The notes: generated by a model not told the origin, from the letters alone. Shown: positions 1 to 6,920, numbered from the stretch's first letter. The stretch is DNA of 7,216 bases from Bacilli bacterium (GCA_900772435.1 CAAHEM010000132.1:1-7216), one strand, 5' to 3'. Numbers and translations: made by a program.

Positions 1-1011
1 AAAAGATGGTATGAATCAATAAAAGGAGCTGACTATATATGTGTTCTAGACACAGGATCAGAAGACGATAGCTTAGAAATATTAAAAAAATTAAATATAA
101 AAGTTAAACAAAAAGTAATAAAACCATGGAGATTTGACGTAGCCCGTAACGAATCAATGAAACTAATACCAAAAGATGCTGATATATGTATATGTTTAGA
201 CTTAGATGAAATAATGCTTCCAGGATGGAAAGAAGAACTACTAAAACTATGGAACAATGATATAACAAGAATAAACTATAAATATAACTGGAGTCTTGAT
301 GAAAATAATAAACCAATAATAAGTTTTTATGCTAATAAAATACACAAGAATGGTTACTATAAATGGACTCATCCAGTTCATGAAATACTAACTCAATTAA
401 AAGAAGAACATTCTATGACAACAGATAACATAATAATCAATCACTACCCAGACTCAACAAAATCAAGAAGTAACTACCTTCCTCTTCTGGAACTTTCTGT
501 TAAAGAAGATCCTACCGATGACAGAAACATGCACTATTTAGGAAGAGAATATATGTACTATGGAAAATGGAATGAATGTATAGACACTCTAATAAAACAT
601 TTATCTCTTCCCTCTGCTACATGGAAAGACGAAAGATGTGCATCTATGAGGTTTATTGCTACTTCATACATTAACTTAAAAAGATATGATGAAGCACGTA
701 TGTGGTTAGATAAAGCAATGATGGAAGCACCATACTTAAGAGATGCATTCACAGAAAGAATGATCATAGAATATAATCTTAAAAACTATGAAGAAAGTAT
801 TAAATACGGAAAGAAAGCATTAAAGATCAAAACAAGAACTTATACATATATAAACTCAGAACATAGTTGGAACGAAACAATATACGATATAATGAGTATA
901 AACTACTATATGATTGGAAATAAAAAAGAAGGACTTAAATATTTAAACAAAGCACTTAAAATAAATCCAAATAATGAAAGAATTAAAAATAATAAGAAAT
1001 ATTTTGTGTAA
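1..1011 (+). CDS. TPR-containing family 2 glycosyltransferase, 5'-truncated
   Basis: The open frame runs in from the window edge, so 336 C-terminal residues are visible and the true start is missing; the internal ATG at 157 is not the start because coding continues upstream of it. Residues 17-20 (DTGS, within VLDTGSEDDS) match the nucleotide-binding beta-strand motif of GT-A family 2 enzymes, and D67-L-D69-E is the metal-binding DxD-type motif (CLDLDEIMLPGW). HPVHE at 124-128 and the IxHYPD segment near 146-151 are typical of TPR-bearing glycosyltransferases. From about residue 171 to the end there are TPR-like helical pairs (for example YDEARMWLDKAM, YEESIKYGKKALKI, KEGLKYLNKALKINPNN). The enzyme presumably transfers a sugar from a nucleotide-sugar donor in the cytoplasm, with the TPRs binding a protein or glycan acceptor. 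Donor and acceptor cannot be read from the sequence. Stop is TAA, directly overlapped by a terminator hairpin. Confidence 0.85.
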   Translation, partial: KRWYESIKGADYICVLDTGSEDDSLEILKKLNIKVKQKVIKPWRFDVARNESMKLIPKDADICICLDLDEIMLPGWKEELLKLWNNDITRINYKYNWSLDENNKPIISFYANKIHKNGYYKWTHPVHEILTQLKEEHSMTTDNIIINHYPDSTKSRSNYLPLLELSVKEDPTDDRNMHYLGREYMYYGKWNECIDTLIKHLSLPSATWKDERCASMRFIATSYINLKRYDEARMWLDKAMMEAPYLRDAFTERMIIEYNLKNYEESIKYGKKALKIKTRTYTYINSEHSWNETIYDIMSINYYMIGNKKEGLKYLNKALKINPNNERIKNNKKYFV

Positions 1012-1032
1012 AAGACTCTTTATGAGTTTTTT
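1010..1032 (+). terminator. Intrinsic terminator of the glycosyltransferase gene
   Basis: AAAAGACTC (ending at 1018) pairs with GAGTTTTTT (from 1024) around a five-base loop, with one G-T wobble; the T run that closes the stem also serves as the U-tract. The stem begins at the stop codon. It is AT-rich and moderately weak, but its position right after the gene and before a new promoter supports it. Confidence 0.55.
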
Positions 1033-1048
1033 ACTTTGGCACAATAAA

Positions 1049-1057
1049 TGATATAAT
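1049..1057 (+). promoter_or_regulatory. Extended -10 promoter for the PLC-like gene
   Basis: TGATATAAT is a perfect TGn-TATAAT extended -10 element; a start site near 1063-1064 would give a leader of about 22 nt holding the AAGGAG ribosome site (1072-1077, 8 nt before the ATG). No good -35 lies 17 bases upstream (TTTTAC at 1029-1034); TTGGCA at 1036-1041 is too close to serve this -10. Confidence 0.55.
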
Positions 1058-1085
1058 TATATATAGTAAATAAGGAGCTGATTAT

Positions 1086-1805
1086 ATGCCAAGTTGGTCA
1101 GTACATTTAGCTATTGCTAAAAAAGTAAATGCAAAATTAAAACTTAACGAAGACTTATTTTTATATGGAAACTTAATACCAGATGTAGATAAAGGCACCA
1201 AAATAACGAGATATGAAGCACATTATTATAATGAGAATTTACATTTTCCTACTGTTCCACAAGAGAAGATGATCGATATTAATAAATTCTTAAATGTTTA
1301 TAAAGATGTATTAAATAACCCACTAATACTAGGATACTACTCTCATCTTTTAACAGATCAATTCTATAATGAAAAAGTATATACTACTAAATGGATACAA
1401 GATGAAAATAATAATATTATTGGTATAAAATTTAATAATAAAATATTAAAAATTGACAAAGAAGATACAAAAAAATTAAAAAGAAAATACAAACATAAAG
1501 ACTTTGAATTATATGGTAAGTACTTATTTAATGATGGTTATGTTTCTATTCCAAAAAATAAAGAATTAATAAAAGAAAACTCTAAATATCTAAAAAATAA
1601 CTTTCTTACTGATGAACTTATTGATCACAGATTTAACTATTTAAATAATGAATTTACTAAGTTTAATAAATTAAGTTTATATGAAAAAATATTTAAACAT
1701 AAATATTGTCTTTTTACTAAAAATGAACTTGATATTATTATGGATGAATGTATAGAGATGATAATAACTAAAATAAAAGAAGTGATGCAAATAATAATAA
1801 AATAA
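1086..1805 (+). CDS. Zinc-dependent phospholipase C-like family protein
   Basis: This 239-residue protein begins MPSWSVHLAIAKKV and continues with LYGNLIPDVD, the pattern of bacterial proteins assigned to the zinc-dependent phospholipase C family (PF00882-like). Candidate metal ligands are H7, D33, H46 and the HxxxD pair H87/D91 (GYYSHLLTDQFYN), which occupy the family's conserved positions. There is no signal peptide, unlike secreted clostridial or Bacillus phospholipases, so it should be cytosolic; the substrate is unknown and the activity may be a different phosphodiester or phosphomonoester hydrolysis. The C-terminal half is very Lys/Asn/Ile-rich and less recognisable. The start is supported by AAGGAG 8 nt upstream and by the family's usual MPS...H opening. 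It has its own promoter after the glycosyltransferase terminator. No hairpin follows the TAA, so some read-through into the next gene is possible. Family call is from memory of the motif pattern, not from a search. Confidence 0.7.
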   Translation: MPSWSVHLAIAKKVNAKLKLNEDLFLYGNLIPDVDKGTKITRYEAHYYNENLHFPTVPQEKMIDINKFLNVYKDVLNNPLILGYYSHLLTDQFYNEKVYTTKWIQDENNNIIGIKFNNKILKIDKEDTKKLKRKYKHKDFELYGKYLFNDGYVSIPKNKELIKENSKYLKNNFLTDELIDHRFNYLNNEFTKFNKLSLYEKIFKHKYCLFTKNELDIIMDECIEMIITKIKEVMQIIIK

Positions 1806-1809
1806 TTTG

Positions 1810-1838
1810 TTTACTTTTCTTCTTATTTTGTTTATAAT
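1810..1838 (+). promoter_or_regulatory. Sigma-A type promoter for the anchored protein gene
   Basis: TTTACT (1810-1815, four of six matches to TTGACA) and a perfect TATAAT (1833-1838) are separated by 17 bases. The expected start near 1845 would leave a very short leader containing or beginning at the AGGAGA ribosome site (1845-1850), 8 nt before the ATG at 1859. Confidence 0.55.
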
Positions 1839-1858
1839 TATTCTAGGAGATAAGATAT

Positions 1859-2770
1859 ATGAAAAAGGGAAATAAAACAAGATTAATATTTTGGGGAATT
1901 ATCTGGATAATAGTTCTAGCACTTGCTGGATTTGGATACTACTCCTTTCTAAACGGGCATGGAATCAAAGGTGAAGTTAGACATAATTTAAAACCAATAG
2001 TTGAAAAATTTAATAATTTAAAAGGTTTAGAAACTTACAAAAAAGCAGGAATTGAAATTAATGCTGAAATAAAAGATACACAAATAGTAGTTAATTATAA
2101 AACTTCAGGTTCATCAGCAGCATTTACATTTGATTATCAAAATATAGCTACTGAAAAAGTATTATATATGAAATATAGTACAGCAGATGAAGCAACAGCA
2201 AACTTAATTATAAAATCAATGATTGAATCAGTTTCAATAGTAAATGGTCATCAAGAAGGTGAAGTATTTAACAAATATAAATTAGAAGACTTCTTTAACA
2301 CTACTATATTAGAAGGTGTTCAAATCAAAAGTGTAACAAATGGAAATGAAGTATATATAGATATTAATAAATCAGTTATAGATGGGCTTAAAAATAGTAA
2401 TAATAATCAAGAAAATACAAGTACGACAATTACCGAAGAAGACTTAGTTTCTTTAAAAAATGAATTAACAACTCAAAAGGAATCATTAATTCTAAAAGAT
2501 ACAGTTACTCTATATGTAACAGAAAACGATAAAGAATATACAATATATATAGTAGATACTAATGAAAAGAATAATAATTATACTTCAATATCAAATGTAA
2601 TTAAAACATTAACTAACGAAGAAACACTTTTAAAATTTAATACAAACATTAAAGATTTAACTTCTAATCAACAATTTGAAAATATAAAAGTTACTATTAA
2701 TAAAGATGTTACATCTATTGAAAAATTAATGATTAAAGAAAACGTTACTGAAATAGTAATAACTAAATAA
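1859..2770 (+). CDS. Unrecognised membrane-anchored extracytoplasmic protein
   Basis: I do not recognise this 303-residue protein. It starts with a basic stretch (MKKGNKTR) followed by one hydrophobic helix at about residues 9-31, rich in Ile, Trp and Leu, and the rest is hydrophilic. By the positive-inside rule this places a short N-terminus in the cytoplasm and about 270 residues outside. It contains no cysteine, so it is not a lipoprotein, and no clear signal peptidase site follows the helix. The outer part looks like two beta-rich lobes (about 36-178 and 193-303) joined by an Asn/Thr/Gln-rich linker at 178-192. Each lobe alternates short hydrophobic strands, such as TQIVVNY and NEVYIDI in the first and TVTLYVT and YTIYIVD in the second. 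The start is supported by AGGAGA 8 nt upstream. It converges on smc, separated by 44 bases. A cell-surface or wall-associated role is only inference. Confidence 0.8.
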   Translation: MKKGNKTRLIFWGIIWIIVLALAGFGYYSFLNGHGIKGEVRHNLKPIVEKFNNLKGLETYKKAGIEINAEIKDTQIVVNYKTSGSSAAFTFDYQNIATEKVLYMKYSTADEATANLIIKSMIESVSIVNGHQEGEVFNKYKLEDFFNTTILEGVQIKSVTNGNEVYIDINKSVIDGLKNSNNNQENTSTTITEEDLVSLKNELTTQKESLILKDTVTLYVTENDKEYTIYIVDTNEKNNNYTSISNVIKTLTNEETLLKFNTNIKDLTSNQQFENIKVTINKDVTSIEKLMIKENVTEIVITK

Positions 2771-2791
2771 GACATTAAGTCTTATTTTTTT
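2765..2791 (+). terminator. Intrinsic terminator overlapping the stop of the anchored protein gene
   Basis: A nine-base perfect stem (2765-2773 with 2779-2787, core AATAAGAC/GTCTTATT) around loop ATTAA is followed by an unbroken T run through 2791. The TAA stop (2768-2770) lies in the left arm. On the opposite strand the hairpin is the same but the T-tract is poor, so it is mainly a + strand terminator. Confidence 0.8.
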
Positions 2792-2798
2792 ATTGCAT

Positions 2799-2820
2799 AA
2801 AAAAGTTAGTGAAACTAATT
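2799..2820 (-). terminator. Possible weak terminator of smc
   Basis: On the - strand TTAGT and ACTAA pair around a three-base loop at 2806-2818, followed by a C and six Ts. The stem is only five pairs and overlaps the smc TAG stop (2815-2817). It is the only candidate found between smc and the converging gene, so smc transcripts may run on into the next hairpin. Confidence 0.3.
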
Positions 2821-5745
2821 ATCAAGTTTTACACTAACTAATTTACTTACACCACTCTCTTGCATTGTAACACCATAAAGTCTATCTAAGAATTCCATTG
2901 TTTTCTTTTTATGTGTTATAACAAGTAACTGAGTTCTATTTTTATAATTATGTAAATATTCTCCAAATATAGTAGCATTATTTTCATCAAGTGCACTTTC
3001 AACTTCATCTAGTATTACAAATGGTACTTTTTCAAGATTCATAATTGAGAATAATAAACTAATTGCAGTCATAGTTCTCTCACCACCAGAAAGTAAACTA
3101 AGTGGTTTTTGATTTTTTCCTGGAGGTACAGCTATAATATCAATACCAGTTTCAAGAATATTATCAGGATCTGTTAACTCTAAATGAGCACTACCACCTT
3201 TAAATAATGTCTTAAATACTTTACCAAATTCTATATTTATATTATTAAATGATTCTTCAAATTTATCTTTCATCACATCATCCATATCATCAATAATAGT
3301 CAATAGATCGTTTTCACTCTTTTCTAAATCTTCTTTTTGTTTATTTAAGAAATTAACTCTCGTAGATATTCTTTCATATTCTTCTATACTTCCTAAATTA
3401 ACATCTCCAAGTGATTTGATTTTACGTCTTAATAATGAAACTTTACTACGAGCAACATCTTCATCAATCTCAAGAACATATTCTTTACTAGCTCTTTCAT
3501 AACCAAGGCTATAGTCTTCACTAAGTCTAGTAAGTAAGCTATCTAAAGACATATCAAGTCTAGTAATATCTAACTCTAGACTATTAATTTCATTAGTTAA
3601 ACTATTATATTCAGCGTTCATTTTCTTTATAGCAGTTTCAAGTTCATTAAGAGTATTATTAAGTTCAAGTTTATCTTTATTATAAATTTCTAAATTCTTT
3701 TCAAGAAGTGTTTTTTCTTGTTCATGGTTATAATAGTCTTCAATAACTTTGTTAAGCTCTTTATCTAAACTATTTTCACTTAAGTTATTGATTTCATTTA
3801 ATACCATATTATATTCATTAGTTAAATTATCAAGTTGTATTTTTTTAGAATTAACTGTTTCATTATTACTTACAAGTTCTATATTAAGTTTATAAATACT
3901 ATCTTTAATTATATTTAATTCATCTTCATAAGATAATACTTTCTTTTCGCTTGTCTTTATATCATTTACTAAAGCTTCTGTACTAAGTTTAAGTTTTTCA
4001 AGTTCATACTTATCACTTATAAATGAATTTGATGTTTTTAAACTACCACCAGTCATAATACCACCAACATGTATAAGTTCACCATCAAGTGATATTACTC
4101 TATATCTATGATTTATTTTTTTGCTTATTTGTATAGCATTGGTAATATTACTAGCAACAATAATATTTCCAAGTTGATTCATAACTATATTATAATATTT
4201 TGAATCATATGTAACGAGGTCACTTGCAATACCAACAAAACCAATTATATTTTGTACAATTCTAAGTGTTTCAGGATCTACACTTTTTGGTTTTATAACA
4301 TTAAGTGGAAAGAATGTAGCTCTTCCTTTATTATGACTCTTTAAATATTCAATTGCCTCTTTAGCACAAGCTTCATCATTAACAACAATATTATTTGATG
4401 ATGCTCCAAGAGCTACTTCTAACATAGATACATATTCATCCTTAGTATCAACTAAATTACCTAATATATTATGAATACCTCTAAGAGTTGGATTATCTAT
4501 TATGCTTCTAACACTATATGGTATTTTATTCATACTTGCTATATTAGTTTCAAGTACATCTATTTTATTCTTAACTTCTATTAAATTTTTACGTTTTTGA
4601 TTTAACTCAAAATTATATTTTTCACGTGTAGTATTCATAGTATTATAATCTTTAGTTAAATTATCAAGTTTATCTTTAGTAGAAACTTTATTATTATTTA
4701 AAGACTCAATATCAACCTTTATAACAGAAATATTATTCTTAAGTTCTCCTTCTCTATCTTTAAGTTTAATAATATTATTTTTAACAGCCTCACTTGTTTT
4801 ATCATATTTATTACGTTCAGTCATCAATGTCTTTTTATTACTTAAATCAAGCAAAGTTTCATTAATTTTAAATATTTCACTACTTGTTTTCTTAATCTTT
4901 TCATCAAGATTTAATACATCAAGTTTAATTGTTTCAACTTCAGTATTATCACTAGTAGAATTACTACTTAATTTAGATAATTCTTCTTCAAGCTTTAATT
5001 TTCTACTCTTTTTAATTTCTACTTCACTACTATAAGTAGTAATATCTTTAGCTATTAAAGCAATCTCAACACTTTCTAGTTCACTAAGTGCTTCTTTATA
5101 TTCATGAGCTTTTCTAGCAGCTTCTTCAAGTGGAAGTAAATTTTCAGAGTTTTCACTAATTATTAAATTGATTCTTTCAATATTATCATGTGTTTTAGAT
5201 AATTTAGAAAGACTTTCTTCTTTTCTTTTCTTATATTTAAGCACACCAGCAGCATCCTCAAATATAACTCTTCTCTCTTCTGGTTTTTCACTTAATATTT
5301 GATCTATCTTATTTTGTGGTACGATATTAAATGATTCTTTACTACTTCTAGAATCCATAAATAAGTTTGTAATATCTTTAAGCCTACATTTTTCAGAATT
5401 TATATAGTATTCATTCTCACCAGTTTTATATACAACTCTTTTAACAGATACTTCAGCATAATCTATATTTAAAGTTCTATCACTATTATCAAATACAATC
5501 ATAACAGACGCAAAGTTAGAAGCAGGTCTAGAAGATGATCCAGTAAATACTACATCAGCCATATTATTACTACCACGAAGAGTTTTAATGCTTTGTTCTC
5601 CAAGTACCCATCTAATCGCATCAACTATATTACTTTTTCCTGATCCATTTGGTCCAACTATACCAGTAAATGATTGATCAAGTTCAATAACTGTTTTATC
5701 AGCAAAACTCTTAAATCCATGTAGTCTAATTTCTTTTATGTACAT
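2815..5745 (-). CDS. smc: Chromosome segregation protein SMC, short-arm form
   Basis: The ATPase core of the bacterial condensin (with ScpA and ScpB), which compacts and helps separate replicated chromosomes. In order: N-terminal head with Walker A GPNGSGKS (31-38) and the Arg-finger region TLRGS (55-59); Q-loop PQNKIDQIL (143-151); N-terminal coiled coil about 170-407; hinge about 408-575 with ALGASSNNIVV and the glycine-rich GGIMTGGS; C-terminal coiled coil about 576-830; C-terminal head with signature LSGGER (884-889), Walker B VILDE (910-914), D-loop ALDENN and H-loop H945, ending in the typical MQESGVSKLVSVKL. Length is 976 residues against nearly 1190 in Bacillus subtilis; each arm is about 85-105 residues shorter while heads and hinge are complete. 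GGTGAT, matching the 3' part of the consensus ribosome site, lies just before the ATG. It follows rnc as in other Firmicutes but has its own promoter, and ftsY is not downstream. Confidence 0.98.
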   Translation of the reverse strand: MYIKEIRLHGFKSFADKTVIELDQSFTGIVGPNGSGKSNIVDAIRWVLGEQSIKTLRGSNNMADVVFTGSSSRPASNFASVMIVFDNSDRTLNIDYAEVSVKRVVYKTGENEYYINSEKCRLKDITNLFMDSRSSKESFNIVPQNKIDQILSEKPEERRVIFEDAAGVLKYKKRKEESLSKLSKTHDNIERINLIISENSENLLPLEEAARKAHEYKEALSELESVEIALIAKDITTYSSEVEIKKSRKLKLEEELSKLSSNSTSDNTEVETIKLDVLNLDEKIKKTSSEIFKINETLLDLSNKKTLMTERNKYDKTSEAVKNNIIKLKDREGELKNNISVIKVDIESLNNNKVSTKDKLDNLTKDYNTMNTTREKYNFELNQKRKNLIEVKNKIDVLETNIASMNKIPYSVRSIIDNPTLRGIHNILGNLVDTKDEYVSMLEVALGASSNNIVVNDEACAKEAIEYLKSHNKGRATFFPLNVIKPKSVDPETLRIVQNIIGFVGIASDLVTYDSKYYNIVMNQLGNIIVASNITNAIQISKKINHRYRVISLDGELIHVGGIMTGGSLKTSNSFISDKYELEKLKLSTEALVNDIKTSEKKVLSYEDELNIIKDSIYKLNIELVSNNETVNSKKIQLDNLTNEYNMVLNEINNLSENSLDKELNKVIEDYYNHEQEKTLLEKNLEIYNKDKLELNNTLNELETAIKKMNAEYNSLTNEINSLELDITRLDMSLDSLLTRLSEDYSLGYERASKEYVLEIDEDVARSKVSLLRRKIKSLGDVNLGSIEEYERISTRVNFLNKQKEDLEKSENDLLTIIDDMDDVMKDKFEESFNNINIEFGKVFKTLFKGGSAHLELTDPDNILETGIDIIAVPPGKNQKPLSLLSGGERTMTAISLLFSIMNLEKVPFVILDEVESALDENNATIFGEYLHNYKNRTQLLVITHKKKTMEFLDRLYGVTMQESGVSKLVSVKLDN

Positions 5746-5778
5746 AATATCACCACTTCTATTTTTAATCTCTTAATC

Positions 5779-5787
5779 ATTATATCA
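5779..5787 (-). promoter_or_regulatory. Extended -10 promoter for smc
   Basis: Read on the - strand this is TGATATAAT, a perfect TGn-TATAAT, identical to the element at 1049-1057. The hexamer 17 bases upstream (TTTTTA) is a poor -35. The expected start near 5772 gives a leader of about 26 nt with the GGTGAT ribosome site. It lies just downstream of the rnc terminator. Confidence 0.6.
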
Positions 5788-5802
5788 TAATTTTTTTTCA
5801 TT

Positions 5803-5834
5803 AAAAAGAAAAATGGTAACTTTTATACCATTTT
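5803..5834 (-). terminator. Intrinsic terminator of rnc
   Basis: On the - strand AAAATGGTA pairs perfectly with TACCATTTT (5810-5818 with 5826-5834) around a seven-base loop, followed by a T-rich tail interrupted by a single C. It starts four bases after the rnc TAA stop, so smc is largely uncoupled from rnc transcription. Confidence 0.8.
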
Positions 5835-5837
5835 ATC

Positions 5838-6485
5838 TTACTTTGCTCTTTTCATATATGCCTTTTTAGCAGCATCTTGCTCAGCTTCTTTTTTAGAGTT
5901 GCCTACTCCAATTCCATATACAAGTCCATCTATTATTACTTCTACTTTAAATTCTTTATGATGAGCAGGTCCAGTTTCTTCAATTAAGTTATATGTAACA
6001 CTCTTCTTAACAGTTTGAACACTTTCTTGAAGCAAACTCTTATAATCCATTAAAAAGTCTTCATGATTTTCAATATATGGAACTATCATATCATGAAATA
6101 ATTTTTTAACTGTATCAAGTCCTTGTTCTAAATATATAACAGCCATGCATGCTTCAAACACATCAGCTATTATAGTTTTATTAGCTTCACTTATCCCATT
6201 ACCTAAATATATATAATCTTTTAAATTTATTTCTTTAGAATATTCATATAATGCATTTTCACATACATATAAACTTCTAAGTCTGCTCATCTCTCCTTCA
6301 GGATAACTAGTATTATTATATAAGTAATCACTACATACTATTTCTAAAACAGCATCTCCTAAATATTCAAGTCTTTCATAACATTCACAGTTATGTTCAT
6401 TAGAATAACTTGAATGAGTTAAAGCAACTCTTAATAAATCTTCATTCTTAATTTCAATATTAAACTTTTTAAATATATCTTTCAT
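5838..6485 (-). CDS. rnc: Ribonuclease III
   Basis: RNase III cuts double-stranded RNA with Mg2+, maturing 16S/23S rRNA precursors and processing structured mRNAs. The 215-residue protein has the N-terminal endonuclease domain with signature ERLEYLGDAVLE (37-48; E40 and D44 catalytic), PEGEMSRLRS (E63) and ADVFEA (D108, E111), so all acidic metal ligands are present. A dsRNA-binding domain spans about 147-214 (DYKSLLQE ... SKKEAEQDAAKKAY). The length is normal for the family. A GTG at 6494-6492 would add three residues, but the Shine-Dalgarno GGAG (6497-6494) overlaps that GTG and sits 8 nt before the ATG at 6485, so the ATG is chosen. A zinc-ribbon gene lies upstream on the same strand and smc downstream after a terminator; plsX and acpP, common Firmicutes neighbours, are not directly upstream. 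Confidence 0.97.
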   Translation of the reverse strand: MKDIFKKFNIEIKNEDLLRVALTHSSYSNEHNCECYERLEYLGDAVLEIVCSDYLYNNTSYPEGEMSRLRSLYVCENALYEYSKEINLKDYIYLGNGISEANKTIIADVFEACMAVIYLEQGLDTVKKLFHDMIVPYIENHEDFLMDYKSLLQESVQTVKKSVTYNLIEETGPAHHKEFKVEVIIDGLVYGIGVGNSKKEAEQDAAKKAYMKRAK

Positions 6486-6493
6486 AACAATCA

Positions 6494-6497
6494 CTCC
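6494..6497 (-). promoter_or_regulatory. Shine-Dalgarno site that sets the rnc start
   Basis: GGAG on the - strand is 8 nt before the ATG at 6485-6483 and overlaps the alternative GTG (6494-6492). A ribosome cannot use this site for the GTG, so the shorter 215-residue product is the supported one. Confidence 0.75.
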
Positions 6498-6501
6498 AAA
6501 A

Positions 6502-6510
6502 ATTATAACA
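6502..6510 (-). promoter_or_regulatory. Extended -10 promoter for rnc
   Basis: TGTTATAAT on the - strand is a perfect extended -10; the hexamer at -35 distance (AGAAAA) is not recognisable. Its last base is only four bases before the GGAG ribosome site, so transcription would start at about 6495-6497, giving a leader of roughly 10-12 nt. Read-through from the upstream gene is also possible because no terminator was found between them. Confidence 0.5.
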
Positions 6511-6590
6511 CAAAATCAAACTATTTTCTATTATCTACCAATTAATAGCTTTACAAAGTTTTTAATGAGAAGATAAAACGCAATTACTGT

Positions 6591-6920
6591 TCAAAAGCAC
6601 ATATATACTTCACCATAAAATATATAATATATCAATTTACTTGTAGGATACACTAACCTAGCTATTCCTGCGCTAGCAAGGGCAACAACAGTAAAAGATA
6701 TAATATATTGAATATTTGGAAAATCAACAGATGCTAAAACTAAAGAAATAATATTTACAATAACAAATACAGGAAGTAATGAAAAACTATAATATTTTAT
6801 TTCATCATTATTACTTTCTACTTTATTAGAACTAAACTTTACTTTTTTAGCTCCACATCTATCACAAGATTCAATATCTTCATCAAACTTTTTACCGCAA
6901 TTATAACATTTATAACTCAT
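6591..6920 (-). CDS. Zinc-ribbon membrane protein, possibly shortened by an in-frame TGA
   Basis: The 109-residue product starts MSYKCYNCGKKF and carries a CxxC...CxxC zinc ribbon (C5, C8, C19, C22), a polar linker, then two hydrophobic helices at about 44-66 and 69-91. A third hydrophobic stretch begins at about 96 and is cut off at F109 by TGA (6593-6591). Read past that TGA, 19 more in-frame codons continue the hydrophobic helix and end with charged residues before TAA at 6533-6531 (see findings). An ATG at 6956 would add 12 residues, but it lies upstream of the likely -10 (6948-6943), so the ATG at 6920 is preferred; its ribosome site is weak. Proteins with an N-terminal zinc ribbon and membrane helices are common in low-GC bacteria and mostly uncharacterised; I assign no function. 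It is upstream of rnc on the same strand with no terminator between. Confidence 0.75.
   Translation of the reverse strand: MSYKCYNCGKKFDEDIESCDRCGAKKVKFSSNKVESNNDEIKYYSFSLLPVFVIVNIISLVLASVDFPNIQYIISFTVVALASAGIARLVYPTSKLIYYIFYGEVYMCF

Noticed and set aside
24..41. AAGGAGCTGACTATATATG resembles the ribosome site and start at 1072-1088 and could be a second start or a repeat
   Set aside because: The ATG at 39 is out of frame with the glycosyltransferase and meets a stop after ten codons; the surrounding frame is clearly coding. The likeness is probably chance.
33..1880. Open frames on the - strand at 33-257, 104-316, 558-767 and 1677-1880
   Set aside because: They lie antisense to well-supported genes, lack recognisable protein features and ribosome sites, and are expected by-products of AT-rich coding sequence.
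2815..5745. The short SMC as a frameshifted or internally deleted gene
   Set aside because: The frame is continuous, heads and hinge are complete, and both arms are shortened by similar amounts, so it looks like a functional short-arm SMC.
6521..6550. CTATTA...TAATAG inverted repeat upstream of rnc as a terminator
   Set aside because: The stem is six AT-rich pairs with a nine-base loop and no T-tract on the transcribed strand.
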